A stretch of 64,000 nt of DNA from Pyropia haitanensis (GCA_008729055.1 SDUX01000008.1:3559756-3623755); one strand, 5' to 3'. Positions 43,283-54,176 are shown, counted from the first letter of the stretch. The notes: generated by a model not told the origin, from the sequence alone. Program-made: numbers and translations.

Positions 43283-45664
43283 ATGTCCGCCCGTCGCGGC
43301 GGTGGCGTGCGGGTGGCGGCCGCCGCCGCCGCTGCCGGGACGGCCGCCGCCATTGCCGCGGCGGCGGCCGCCGCCGCCGCCGCCCCCACCCGGGCCTCCA
43401 TCGCCACGACGGGGGAGCTAGTCGTGTGGCACCCCGTGACGCTGGAGCTCCTCGACGGCCCGTGGGCGTCCGAGACCGCCCGCCGCAACCCGTTTATGAC
43501 CTACCGGCTGACCACCACCTACACGTCCGCCGCCGCCGCGGCCGGCGGCCGCCGCTACGTGGTGCCGTGCTACTGGGCCGCCGACGGGCGGGCGGCCGAC
43601 ACGGGCGCGACGGCCGGCTCGGTGTGGCGGTGCGTCTTCACGCCCGACGTGCCGGGGGAGTGGCGTTGGGCCGTGTCGTTTAAGCAGGGCGCCGGCGTGG
43701 CGGTGCGCGCCGACGGGGTCGGCGCGCCGGTGCGCCCGTTTGACGGCCGCACCGGCTCGTTTGTGGTGCGGCCTCTGGACAGTGACAACGACGATGACAG
43801 CGGCGATGGCGACGAGCCGGCGGCGGGGGCGGGGCGGGACTTTCGGCGCACCGGCCGCCTCCGGCCCGTGCCGGGCGGGCGGTACCTGCGGTTTGACAGC
43901 GGCGCGTACTTTCTAAAGGCCGGCACCGACTCGCCCGAGAACTTTTTTGGCTACCGCGGGTTTGACAACACGCCCGACGGGCGGCACGCGTACGCGCCGC
44001 ACGTGCGGGACTGGCGGACCGGGGACCCGACGTGGGGCGCCGACGCCCGCGGCAAGGGCATCATTGGCGCGGTCAATTACCTCGCGTCGGCCGGGGTCAA
44101 CTCGGTCTACGCGATGCCTCTGACCGTCGGCGGGGACGCCAAGGACACCTTCCCGTGGGTGACCGAGGCGGACGTGTGGCGGTACGACGTGTCCAAGCTG
44201 GCCCAGTGGGGGCGCGTGCTGGACCACATGGCCGCCCGCGGGGTGGCGGTGCAGTTTGTGCTGTCCGAGACGGAGAACGAGGAGCTGTTTGAGCGGGCGG
44301 ACCGGCACATCTCGGGCCACGGCTTCTCGACGAGCCGGCGGCTCTACTACCGGGAGCTCATCGCGCGGTTTGGCCACCACCAGGGGGTGGTGTGGAACCT
44401 TGGCGAGGAGAATGGCTGGCGCGACGGCAGCGGCCGCGGGCAGTACAACACGGACTGGCAGCGGTGGGTGTTTCTCGACTACTTTGCGGCGCTCGAGCCG
44501 TACGGCGCGCTCCTCACGCTGCACACCTTTCCGGCCGACAAGGCGCGCATCTACACGCCGCTGCTCGGTAACGCGTCTCGGCTGAGCGGCGCGTCCCTGC
44601 AGGTGGCTGGCTGGCCCAACGTGCACAACGAGACGCTCACCTGGGTTGCCGCGTCCGCGCGGGCGGGCAAGCCGTGGGTCGTGTCGCTCGACGAGATTGG
44701 TGGCGCCGGCGCGCTGCCCGACGCGGTGACGCCAGAGCACCACCAGGAACGCCGGGACGTGCTGTGGGGAGCCCTCACCGCCGGCGCGGCGGGCGTCGAG
44801 TGGTACAACCGGGACGGGGACCAGACGCTCGAGGACTTTCGGGGCCACGCCAACCTGTGGGCGGTCACCGCCCGCGCGGTGCGACTGCTGCGCGAGCAGC
44901 GGGTGCCCTACTGGGCGATGGACCCGGCCGACTGGCTCGTCCGCGGCCGCCACAACTGGGCGCTCGCCAACCCGGACACAATCCTCGTGTTTCTGCGCTG
45001 GGGCGGCGCCGCGACCGTCCGGCTCGCGCCGTCGACGGCGTACACGGTCGGCTGGTTTGACCCGCGCCTCGGAGGGGGGGAGCCGCCAGCACTCGAGGGC
45101 GCCCGCCGCCTCGTCACCACCGCCGCAGGGGGGGCGACGCGCATCGGCGTGGCGCCGCGCGAGGCGGGCCGCGACTGGGCGCTCCTCCTCCGCCGCGTCC
45201 GGCCGTCGCCGTCGCCATCGCCGTCGTCGTCGCCGTTGCCGCCGCCGCCGTCGTCAGTCGTCGAGGCGACGTTGCCCCCCGCCGCCGTCGCGGCGGACGC
45301 GCCGGCCGGCCCGTTTGACCTCTTTGTCGTTGACCCGCGGTCGGGCGCGGACGTGGGCGGCCCGCTGCCGCGCACCGGCGGCTCGCTCCGCCGGGCGGCG
45401 CTGCCGCGCGGCTTTTCCCTCCGCGCCGCCCCCCGGGCGGGGGCGCCGCGACCGCCCCGCGGCCGCGGCGGCCGCGGCGTGGTGTGGGAGCTCAACGGGG
45501 CGGCGGTGCGGGTGGAGTGGGCGCCGCCCTACCTCATCGCGGGCGACCACGGCGGCGCGGTCTACCCGTGGCGCGCGCCGTGCGGGGGGGCCGCGACTGT
45601 TGGCGCGCGGTGGCGGGGGGGGAGGGGGGGGGGGACCACCGTCCACCTGATGCTCGAATGCTGA
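43283..45664 (+). CDS. Secreted DUF5060-type glycoside hydrolase-like protein
   Basis: A 793-residue single-exon protein with a hydrophobic Ala-rich signal peptide (about residues 9-34). An N-terminal beta-sandwich of the DUF5060 type follows (about 40-165, with FTPDVPGEWRWAVSF). Next is a TIM-barrel-like domain (about 195-545) beginning GGRYLRFDSGAYFLKAGTDSPENF. Likely catalytic acids are Glu375 or Glu376 (WNLGEENGW) and Glu471 (VVSLDEIGG). A small C-terminal sandwich at about 550-630 (ILVFLRWGG, GWFDPRLGG) resembles the putative collagen-binding domain found in bacterial relatives. A Ser/Pro linker and a last domain follow. The domain order is best known from marine Planctomycetes and Bacteroidetes, where such proteins act on polysaccharides. 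The substrate is unknown; remodelling of the alga's own sulphated galactan wall would be a reasonable guess. Confidence 0.85.
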   Translation: MSARRGGGVRVAAAAAAAGTAAAIAAAAAAAAAAPTRASIATTGELVVWHPVTLELLDGPWASETARRNPFMTYRLTTTYTSAAAAAGGRRYVVPCYWAADGRAADTGATAGSVWRCVFTPDVPGEWRWAVSFKQGAGVAVRADGVGAPVRPFDGRTGSFVVRPLDSDNDDDSGDGDEPAAGAGRDFRRTGRLRPVPGGRYLRFDSGAYFLKAGTDSPENFFGYRGFDNTPDGRHAYAPHVRDWRTGDPTWGADARGKGIIGAVNYLASAGVNSVYAMPLTVGGDAKDTFPWVTEADVWRYDVSKLAQWGRVLDHMAARGVAVQFVLSETENEELFERADRHISGHGFSTSRRLYYRELIARFGHHQGVVWNLGEENGWRDGSGRGQYNTDWQRWVFLDYFAALEPYGALLTLHTFPADKARIYTPLLGNASRLSGASLQVAGWPNVHNETLTWVAASARAGKPWVVSLDEIGGAGALPDAVTPEHHQERRDVLWGALTAGAAGVEWYNRDGDQTLEDFRGHANLWAVTARAVRLLREQRVPYWAMDPADWLVRGRHNWALANPDTILVFLRWGGAATVRLAPSTAYTVGWFDPRLGGGEPPALEGARRLVTTAAGGATRIGVAPREAGRDWALLLRRVRPSPSPSPSSSPLPPPPSSVVEATLPPAAVAADAPAGPFDLFVVDPRSGADVGGPLPRTGGSLRRAALPRGFSLRAAPRAGAPRPPRGRGGRGVVWELNGAAVRVEWAPPYLIAGDHGGAVYPWRAPCGGAATVGARWRGGRGGGTTVHLMLEC

Positions 45665-46275
45665 GCCGAGCAGGTTGGCTGCGTGGCGGTGGCGGCCGTC
45701 CTTGGGGGGGGGCAAGGTGGGCAGGGGTGTCCGTGCAATCTTGAGACTAGACGGGAGGGCGTAAGGGGGGAGGGGGGAAAGGGGGGAGAGCAGACGCCGC
45801 GGCGCCTTTGCCAGAGTGCCGGGCCGCGCCCCCTCCTTTTATTCTAGTTCTTGGTCGCCGTCACTGCGTGGACGCGCCCGCGGCGGCCGCCCACGAGCAT
45901 CGGCGTCCGCGAGTGGCGCGCCGCCCCCCCGGGCGGGCCGCCCCCCACGCCGGCGGCACGAGGCGCGTGCCGCCACGGCCGCGCGCGTCGCCGGCCACCC
46001 CCCCCCCCTCCCTCCGGCCGGCGGTGCGTACACCCCACCCCACCCGCCGCGGCCGCACCCGCGGCGCCCCCGCGGCGTGCGCGCCCGCCGCCCGCCGCGC
46101 GCCGGCCGTGCCGCGGGAGCCGGTCCGCCGCCGCCGCCGCCGCGCGCGGCGCGGGCGGCGCCCACCCCCCCACCCCGCCCCGCGACACGATGGCGCCGCC
46201 GCCGGCGGTGGGGACCCCCCGCCCGGCCCACCCCCTGCCACCGCCGCCGCCGCCGCCGCCGCTGCCGCTGCTGCT

Positions 46276-46316
<41 letters not shown>

Positions 46317-46828
46317 CGCAGGTGCCGCGACGCCACCGCCGCGGCGTTTGCCAGTCACCCCGTCGCGGGTGGAGCGAGCCCAGCAGCACCGCCGGCGCCG
46401 CCCATCCCCCACTCGGTGCGCGTCGCTCCCCCTCCCCCCCCCCCCCCCCCCCCCCTGCTGCCGCCGCCGCCACCACCACCGTCGCCCACCCGCCGCGGCG
46501 TCGGTGGTCCGCCGACGCCCGACCACCCCAGCGGTGGCGGCGGTCGCTCAGACGCTGCCCGACGGCAGGGGGTGGGCGGCGCGCCCCGCGGGAAACCCCG
46601 CCCGCCGCGGGGTGCCCGCCGCAGCGTCCGCCCGCCCGGCGGCCGCCAGCGGCGTCGCGCCACGCGCGGCCGCCGCCACCCGCCGCGCGCCGGCCGCGGG
46701 CGTCGTCGCCGCCGCCGCCGCCGTCGCCGCCGCCGTCGCCGCCGCCGTCGCCGCCACCCGGCCGGCCGGCCGCCGTGGCGTGGCGGGCAGACCAGCCGCC
46801 ACCACCCGCCGTGCGCCGCCGGGCGTCC

Positions 46829-46868
<40 letters not shown>

Positions 46869-47580
46869 CACAACCGGCACCCGCGCAGCGGCCAGCCGTG
46901 GCGTGGCGGGCGGCTCGGCCGCCACCACCCCCCGCCGCGCCGACGCGGGTGTCCCCGTCGCACCCGCCGCACCCGTCGCCGCCACCCGCACAGCGGCGTG
47001 TCGCGGCGGCGTCGCGGCCGCGTCGGCCGCCACCCGCCGCGCCGCCACCCGCGGCGTCGGCGGCGCGGCGGGCGGCGCCCGCGGCGCGGCCGCCCGCGGC
47101 GCCGCGGCCGCGTCGGCCGCCACCACCGCCACCGCCGGCGCGCCGCCCGCCGCCGTGGCGGCCGCGGCGGCCGCGGCCGACGCGGCGGTGGGCGCTTTGG
47201 CCACGCGGCCGACGAGCGGCGCGGCCGCCGGCGGCGGCGGCGGCGGCGGCGGCGTGGCCGGCACGGTCGCCGCCAGCGGCGTGGTGGGGGCGGCGTGCCC
47301 CCCCCGCGCCGCACCGTGTGGCCGTCCCCCCAGCACCGCCGCCGCCTCCCCCGCTGGTACCGTCGCCGCGACGAGTGCCGCCACCGGCGGCGCCCCCCCC
47401 TCCCCCCCCTCCTCGTCCAGCACCAGCACCCGCCCCGTACGCGGCCGGCACCGCCGCCGCACCCGTGACGCCGGTCTTGGTGTCACCCACCGGTCCGCCG
47501 CGGTGGCCGACGCGGCCGCCGCTGCCGGCGGCGCCGCGCGGCGGGCGGGGGTGGCGAGGCAGGGCGACGCCGCCGGCGGG

Positions 47581-47620
<40 letters not shown>

Positions 47621-48311
47621 GCGTGGAGTTCCCCGCGCGCCGCGGCACGCGGCGGGCAGAGGGGGGAGGCGGAAGCCGCACCCGCCGGGGGGGGCCGAGG
47701 GGCGTGCGGTGGCCGGTGGCCACGCCGGCGGTGACCGCCGCCGCCGCCGGGAGGGGGGGGGGGGCGCTGGCGTCGCCGCCGCCTGCCCCGCCGCGGGTGC
47801 CATTGTCACTGCACGGCGAGGGGGTGGCGTGGGACGGGGTGGGGGGATGGGGGGAAGAGGGCGGGGGGGCGGGGGTGGCGCTCGTCAAGCCAAGGGAGGG
47901 AACCACCGTGGGGGGCAAAAACAAAAAAAAAAAGAAAACACAGAGGGGGGGGGGAGGTGGGGGCGGGACACTGCCGGTGACCCCCAGGCGTGTCTCCTCC
48001 CAACAGTGACGTGGCGCACCCCCCCCCCCAACTCTCCGCAGCGGCGGATCCCGAGCGGTCGTTTTGAATCCCGTCCACCCACGCCCGCGCGCCGGCCGCG
48101 CCCCACGCGAGCGCGCGCGCGCGCACCGGCTCGGGCGTCGGCGCACCGGCTCGGGCGTCGGCGCACACGCGCGGCACACGTCGCCCCCCTCCCGCCGCGC
48201 CCGCCCCCCCCTCCGCGCACGGCGCCGCGTCCTCCCCTCCTCCCCCCCACCCCCCCCACCCCCCCTCCCCCTCTCTGTTCTCCCCCACCGCGCGCATCCG
48301 CGGCGGCCGCC
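45665..48311. other. Low-complexity region, possible Thr-Pro-Arg repeat frame (-)
   Basis: On the minus strand between about 46548 and 47800 one open frame shows recurrent ATPRR, GTPRR, GTPGGARR and PTPRVAARR words separated by Ala runs. It has no AUG of its own and no known domain. The opposite strand is equally open. A perfect 20-bp duplication (GCGCACCGGCTCGGGCGTCG) lies at 48121-48160, 150 bp before the GATA gene. I cannot support a gene here. Confidence 0.4.
48121..48160. repeat. 20-bp perfect tandem duplication
   Basis: GCGCACCGGCTCGGGCGTCG occurs twice head to tail, upstream of the GATA-finger gene and next to a CG-alternating stretch. Confidence 0.9.
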
Positions 48312-50908
48312 ATGACCAAGTCCGCCTGGCGCTGCGCCACGTGCGCGACGGCCGACACGCCCGCGCGGCGCGCCGGGCCGGCCGGCAGCGCGACGCTGTG
48401 CAACGGTACGTGTTTTTTTTTTTTTTTTGTTGTTTTTTTTTTTTCGGCGTTTTTGTGTGGTGGTGGTGGTGGTGGTGGTGGCGGTGGTGGTGGCGGTGCG
48501 GGTGTGCCGTGAGGTGGGGAAGGTGGTGGGGTGGAGAGGGGAGGAAGAGGGTGGTGGTGGCGTCGTTTTCGTTGTTTCCCAGTACGGGAAGAGGGTGGGG
48601 GGGGGGGGGAAGGTGAGGGGGGAAGAGGTGTTTGCCAACCGTCGCGGGGCGTCTGCTTCTTGCGTGTTTTTTTGTTTTTTTTGGAGTGGGACCATGTTCA
48701 GCGCGGGGCGCGCCCCGCGGTGGTCTCCCTCCGCCCCCGCCTCGGTCCACGCGCGCGCTAACCACCGGGTGTGGCTTGGCCGGGGCGGCCAACCCCGCGT
48801 CGCGGCCTTTTTTCTGTTTGCCTTTTTTTTTTGTGTTCTCCGCTGTGGCGGTCGGTCGTGTGCGTGTGCGTGCGGCGGTGCGCGCGTGGGGCGGCGGCCG
48901 CGGTACGCCCTTGGGCCTCCCTCCACGCCCCCCCCCCCCCCCCCTGTGCCCTTCCCGTCGTTGCGCACGCGGCACGCGCGGCAGTCTGTGGGCTGCGCTG
49001 GAGCCGCCAGCGCCGCAAGGCCGTCGCCGCCGCCTCGCCGGCGACCACCGCCGGCTGGCGCTGCCGCGACTGTGGCGCCCGTGACCCGCCGTGTCGGCGG
49101 ACGGGGCCGGCGGGCAAGGCCACCCTGTGCAATGGTATGGTCGCGGGGGGTGGCGTCTTTTTTTTGTTTTTTTTGGCCCGGGGGGGGGGGGGGGAGGGGG
49201 GGGGGGGGAGCTGCAGGACGGGTGATGTTGGGCGGGTTGAGGGGGTGTGGGGAGTGAGGGGGGGGGGGGGGGGGGGGGGGGCATGGGGGGGGAGGGCGTA
49301 GGGTATTGCCGCGGCTTGTGTGTGTGCGGGTGGCTTGCTTGGTGCGGTGGGTGGTGAGGGGACCCGCCTGGGAGGACGCCGGCCTGACCCCTGGCTTTTC
49401 GGGTTTGCTACTGCGGTGGTCCCACCCGCGTGCGTGGGTGCCTTGTGGCCGGGCGTTGTGGGTGGGTGCGTGCGTCTGTACGTGTGACGCCGCCCGTGTC
49501 GGCGATGCTGCGCGCACCGCGCAGTGTGTGGCCAGCGGTGGGCGATGGGCCTGCTCGCCGCGTCGGCGACGGGCACGCCACCGCCGTGGCGGTGCGTCCA
49601 GTGCGCAACGGACGACACGCCGTGCCACCGGCCGGGGCCGGCGGGGAAGGGCACGCTGTGCAACGGTACGTCTGTGCGGCGGGCGGTGCGGGGGGGGGGG
49701 GGGTGCGGCGGCGCGGCGGGGTAGATAGGAAAGGGCGGGGGGGGGTGCGGATTGGGGGGGGGGGGTCGTCTGGGCGGCTGGCCGCGTGGCCGGTGGGCGC
49801 GGGTGTGGGCTGTCGGCGGGAACCCCACTGTGTGGTGCGGGGGGAGGGGGGGGGCAGGGGGGGGAGGAGCATTCACTGATGGACGTGCGTGTGCCCGGCC
49901 GTGTGGGTGTTGCTCTTTTTTGTGCTCTGTTTGTCTCTTCCGGTTGGTGGCGGCGGGCCTTTGTGGGGGGGGGGGGGGGGGGGGGGGTGCGGCACTTGGG
50001 GGGGTCGTACAGGGTGCGGCCTGAGGTGGAACAAGCAGCGCAAGCGGCAGCAGCTGGCCGCCGCTGCCGCTGCCGCCGCCGCCGCCGCCGCCGCCACCCC
50101 CGCCGCCGCCGCTGCCACCCCTGCCGCCGCCGCCGCGCCGTCTGTGGCGCCCGCCGGCGGTGGCGCCGCGGCGCCGCCCGCGGCGCCAGCCGCCGCGCGC
50201 GCGCCCGCGGGGGCGGCGGCTGCCCCCGCGGGCGCCGCGCCGCGCGTGCGCGCCGCGCCGCCGGTGGTGGTGGTCGGGCCCGCCGCGGCCGCCGGCGGGC
50301 CGTCGCTGTGGGGGACTGGCGGCGGCCGCCACACGCCACTGGCGGCCGCCACGGGCGTGGCGGCCGCCGCCACGCTGCCGACGCTGCCAGCTGCGGTCGC
50401 TGCCGCCGCCGCACCCCTGCGGGCTGCCAGTGGCACACCCCAGCGGGCTGCTGGTGCGGCGCCCCTGCCAGCTGCCGCCGCCGCGGCGCTGCCGGCTGCC
50501 ACGGCCGTGCCCCTGCCGGTTGCCGGTGGCACGCCGCGGCCAGCTGCTGGCGCCGCACCCCCGCCGCCTGCCGCCGCCGCGCCCCAGCCGCTTGCCGCCG
50601 CCGTGCCCCAGCCGCCTGCAGCCGCCGCGCCCCAGCCGGCAGCCGCCGCGGCTCCCCAGCCGCCTGCCGCCGCCGCGCCGCTGCCGGCTGCCGCGCCCAC
50701 GCGTTTGCCGGCCGCCACCGCCGTGGCTCAGCCGGCTGCCGCCGCTGCGCCCCCGCCGGCTGCGGGCAGCGCGCCCAAGCCGCTGGACGGCACTCCACAG
50801 CCGCCGCCGGCCACTGCAGTGGCTGCCGCGGCAGGCACGGCAGCGCGGCCCGCTGCTGCACCCGTTGGTGCTGCGGGTGCCGCCCTGGCGCCGACGCCGG
50901 GTGCTTGA
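48312..50908 (+). CDS. Triple GATA-type zinc-finger protein, four exons
   Basis: Four exons, 48312-48405, 48985-49134, 49525-49665 and 50013-50908, give a 426-residue protein. Each of the first three exons ends inside a GATA finger at LCN, and the next supplies the second half (VCGLRW, VCGQRW, GCGLRW). All introns are phase 1 with GTACG or GTATG donors and CAG acceptors. Fingers are C8-C11-C30-C33, C58-C61-C80-C83 and C105-C108-C127-C130, all C-x2-C-x18-C-x2-C with WRC before and GPAGxxTLCN inside. That spacing is the plant-type GATA class, which binds GATA-containing DNA. Basic tails (WSRQRRK, WNKQRKRQQ) follow fingers 1 and 3 but not finger 2. Residues 135-426 are Ala/Pro-rich without a known domain. 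The product is a likely nuclear transcription factor; targets are unknown. Confidence 0.9.
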
Positions 50909-51816
50909 GTCCGTGTCCACCCCCTACCCCCCCCCCCCCACTTTGGCTTCCCACTGCCCGTGGGGGTCTGCCCGTGCGCCCTTTTTGTCGCGCACGCCGC
51001 TGGTGTCCACGTCCCGCCCTGGCGGTGTGTAGCAGAGCGGCCGTCCCTCGTGGTCACCGACCGAGACCCCCGCAACCCGATTCTGGCTGTGCTGATAAAC
51101 CTCTGGCCGCTGGTCGTCGTCACACTGGCGTGCCCGCTTTGTCAACTTCTTGCCGCGACAAAACCTGCACTCGCCTCTACGGCGGACGACGGCACGGACG
51201 TGGTACCGTACGGCGGGTCCCACTCTATAGAGTAGCAGACGCCTGCGGGAGCTGGATGTGGGCGTCCCCACCAGAGCGCAACGGCACTCGTCGTGGCCAT
51301 GCTTCGCCGCGGGCGGGCCGCCGCTGCGACGCGGCTCTGGACACCGCACCGTCCTTACACGACAACCAATCACAATTACCCCCCAGTGACCAGCACGGAG
51401 TCCTGATTTCGTTGTGAAATCGGGTAGTGCGCTGACAGAATTTCCGCCGATGATCGGTCATGAGCTTTTGGTGGAAGGATGGTCACGCGCGGTGCGCGGC
51501 GGCCGACGCGGCGGCGCGGTCCCGGCGTCGGCGGCGGCCCGATGCGGCCGCGCCGCCTCTCCCCGCCCGCCGCCCGCGCCCGCCGCGCCGGCAAAGGGGC
51601 GGCCTCCCCCCCGGCGAGGGCGACCACGGTCGTGTTGGCCCAAAAGCGGCGCCGCCGGCAGTCCCGACCGGCGCCCGCGCCGGCGCGGCGGCCGTCGTGT
51701 CCGTCACGGCCGGCGGCGGCCGCCCCGCCCGCCCGCCCGCCCGGCCGCCCGCCTCGTCGCTCCCCTCGACCCCCACCGGGCGGGCCGCCGCGAGCGGCTC
51801 GCCGCGGCGGAGGGCG

Positions 51817-51847
<31 letters not shown>

Positions 51848-53030
51848 ACACGCGGGCGCCTCCCCGCGGCCTTGCGCGTCTGGCCACCGCGCGTCCCCGG
51901 GCGGCGGCCACCTCGCGGCGCCGCCGCGGCCACCGCCGCGCCTCCCCCCCCCCCCCAGCCGCCCGCGGGGAGCGCGGCCGGCCGCCCCCCCCCCCCGCTC
52001 TGGCCTACCCGCCCGCCCGCCCGCCCGCGCACCCCCCCCCCCGCCGCCGCTGCCGGCGGCGGCGGCGGTCCCCCCCCCCCCCCCCCCCCCCCCCTCACGC
52101 CCTCGTCGCCCGTACCGCCCGCGGGCGGCCGTCGCGGTGACGCCGTCCACCCCGCGGGCGGCGGCGGGTCGGTCGCCGACGCCCGCCGCGGCGGCGGCGG
52201 CGGCGGCGGCAGCCGCGGCGGCCGTCGCGGCGCCGCCGGGATGGCGGCCGCCACCCCGCCGACCGCCCGCCTCGTGCGTGGCGGCCGGGCGGGTGTCTGC
52301 AGTGGCTCCGCCGCTCTCTTTTCTCTGCTAGGCGCTGCTCCTGCGGTGACGGGCGACGTTTTCCCCCCCCTCCCCGCCCCCCCCCGCGCCCCGCGTCGGG
52401 CCCCTGCCGCTGGCGGCCTCCCGTAGGGGCGACCGCGACGCGACGGCGGCAGCGGCAGCGGCAGCGGCAGCGGCAGCGGCAGCGGCAGCGGCAGCGGCAG
52501 CGGCAGCGGCAGCGGCAGCGGCAGCGGCGGCGGCGGCGGCGGTGCAAGCGCGCCGTGCAACGCCGCCATGAGCAGCGGCGGGGGGGGGGAGGGGGGGGGG
52601 GGTTTTGCCGCCGCCGGCCGCCCGCCGCCGCGAGCGCGGCGTCGGCGGCCGCCCGCCCGACACGGCCGACGGGGTGTGGCGGGGGGGGGGACCGGCCGCT
52701 GCCGCCGCCGCCGCCGCGCGCGGCGCGCCGCCCGCCGTGTGGCGGGCGGTGGCGAGACGGTGGCGGCGGCGGCAGCAGCGGCGGCGGCGGCGGCGGCGGT
52801 GACGCGGCTGCTGGGGCGGCATAAGAGCGCCGCCGCGGCGGCGTTGGTGGCCGGCGCCCCGTGCCGCCCATCCCCACGCCGTCCACCAGTCCAGTACCGG
52901 GGAGCGGTCGCGGGGGGGGCGTGCTTCAAGGGTCTCCCCAGCTACCAGCGGGTGTTGCGCGGCGCGTGCCCCTTGCCGTCCACTCCCCCCCCCCGCCCTC
53001 CCTCCGCAGACCCTCTTTTCCCTCTTTGCC
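50909..53030. other. Intergenic with simple repeats
   Basis: More even sequence at 50930-51430, then extremely GC-rich sequence with C runs (about 52068-52093) and the GGCAGC array. A pyrimidine-rich stretch ending CCGCAG near 53003-53008 could be an intron acceptor in the 5' leader of the next gene. No gene supported. Confidence 0.4.
52448..52525. repeat. (GGCAGC)13 hexanucleotide microsatellite
   Basis: Thirteen perfect GGCAGC units followed by GGC units, about 0.5 kb upstream of the secreted-protein gene. Confidence 0.95.
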
Positions 53031-54176
53031 ATGGCGCCCGTGATGCGGTCGGCCAAGGCCGCCACGCTGGTGCTGCTCGCCACCATCGCGGCGGCGGCCA
53101 CCCTCCCCCTCCCCGCGGCGGCGTACAAGGTCGCCCCCGGCGAGACGTGCCCGTGCGTGCAGTCGCCGCCGGCGGCGTCGTGCACGACGGGCGTGCGGGA
53201 GGTGCGGCGCGGCTACTTTGTGTGCCAGCAGTCGGCCAACGGCTACGGCTGTGGCCGCGCGTGGGAGTGCACCCGCTCCGCGTCGACGCACCAGTGCCAG
53301 GCGTACGCCGTTGCCGCGCCGCACGCGTGCACCAAGCCGGTCGCCCGCGACGGCACGTGCCCGTGCGCGGCGGCGGCGGGCGGGGGGGTCAACCTGCGCG
53401 TCCTGCAGTCGACGCCGCGGACGGGGGGGGGCAAGCCGGCCGTGCCCGCCCCGCCGCCGCGGCAGGAGCCGCGGTGCCGCTCCCGCTTTGCGGGCGTCGA
53501 GGTGAATGGGAAGAAGCTCGCGTGCGTGTCGGCCATGAACATTGGCAGCCGCTCCGCGCGGGACGCGTACCAGTACAGGAACGTGCGGCAGAACGGGTGG
53601 TCAACGTACAAGGACGACTTTATCAACCTCAACTTCCTCCGCGACGAGGCCTCCCGCATGTACCTGTGTGTCACGTACGGGTCGCACAAGCGGAGCGACA
53701 AGCGGCAGGAGCGGCGGTTTGCGAGGGCCGAGATTCTCACGGCCGGCGACAAGAACCGCTTCTACGCCGCCGATGACCCCGCCAGCAAGAGCTCGTACGA
53801 CACGTACAAGACCGAGGCGCTCTACGGCCGCACCCGCTTCACCACCCGCCACCGCTGGGCCGACGACAAGACCGACGGCTTTTGCATTGGCGTCGGCACG
53901 GGCGCGATCGTCGCGCACTTTACGGACCTGTCCCTCGTCCGTGGCGTCGCGGCGGGCAACGCGGGCCTCCCCGGGCCCACCGGGTACGGGCGGGTGCCCA
54001 AGTGGGCGGCGCGGCGGCTCCAGCGGGAGGCCTCTACCCAGGGCTTGCAGTACGACAAGGTCGGCCGCGTGCTACCGCGGGCGGTGCAGGACAAAAAGTG
54101 GCGCCAGTACGGCGACGCCCCGGACGCGGCGATGAAGGTCAAGCTGACGCCCCGCTGCAACTGCAACGGCTTTTGA
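53031..54176 (+). CDS. Secreted Cys-containing protein of unknown family
   Basis: A 381-residue protein with a clear signal peptide (about residues 1-31, ending PLPAAA). The N-terminal Cys-rich module (about 38-112) is bracketed by two similar words, GETCPC and DGTCPC, and contains Cys at 40, 42, 51, 65, 74, 80, 89, 100, 110 and 112. After a Pro/Gly linker comes a larger domain (about 155-310) with VNGKKLACVSAMNIG, FINLNFLRDEASRMYLCVTYG, NRFYAADDP, TRHRWADDKTDGFCIGVG and a basic tail ending RCNCNGF. The mixed composition and orderly layout show a real folded extracellular protein. I do not recognise the family. The AUG is directly followed by the signal peptide. A possible intron acceptor lies 23 bp upstream, in the leader. 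Confidence 0.8.
   Translation: MAPVMRSAKAATLVLLATIAAAATLPLPAAAYKVAPGETCPCVQSPPAASCTTGVREVRRGYFVCQQSANGYGCGRAWECTRSASTHQCQAYAVAAPHACTKPVARDGTCPCAAAAGGGVNLRVLQSTPRTGGGKPAVPAPPPRQEPRCRSRFAGVEVNGKKLACVSAMNIGSRSARDAYQYRNVRQNGWSTYKDDFINLNFLRDEASRMYLCVTYGSHKRSDKRQERRFARAEILTAGDKNRFYAADDPASKSSYDTYKTEALYGRTRFTTRHRWADDKTDGFCIGVGTGAIVAHFTDLSLVRGVAAGNAGLPGPTGYGRVPKWAARRLQREASTQGLQYDKVGRVLPRAVQDKKWRQYGDAPDAAMKVKLTPRCNCNGF

Noticed and set aside
46548..50954. A 1468-codon open frame on the minus strand
   Set aside because: It runs antisense through all four exons of the GATA gene and has no domain. Very high GC removes stop codons, so long antisense frames are expected.
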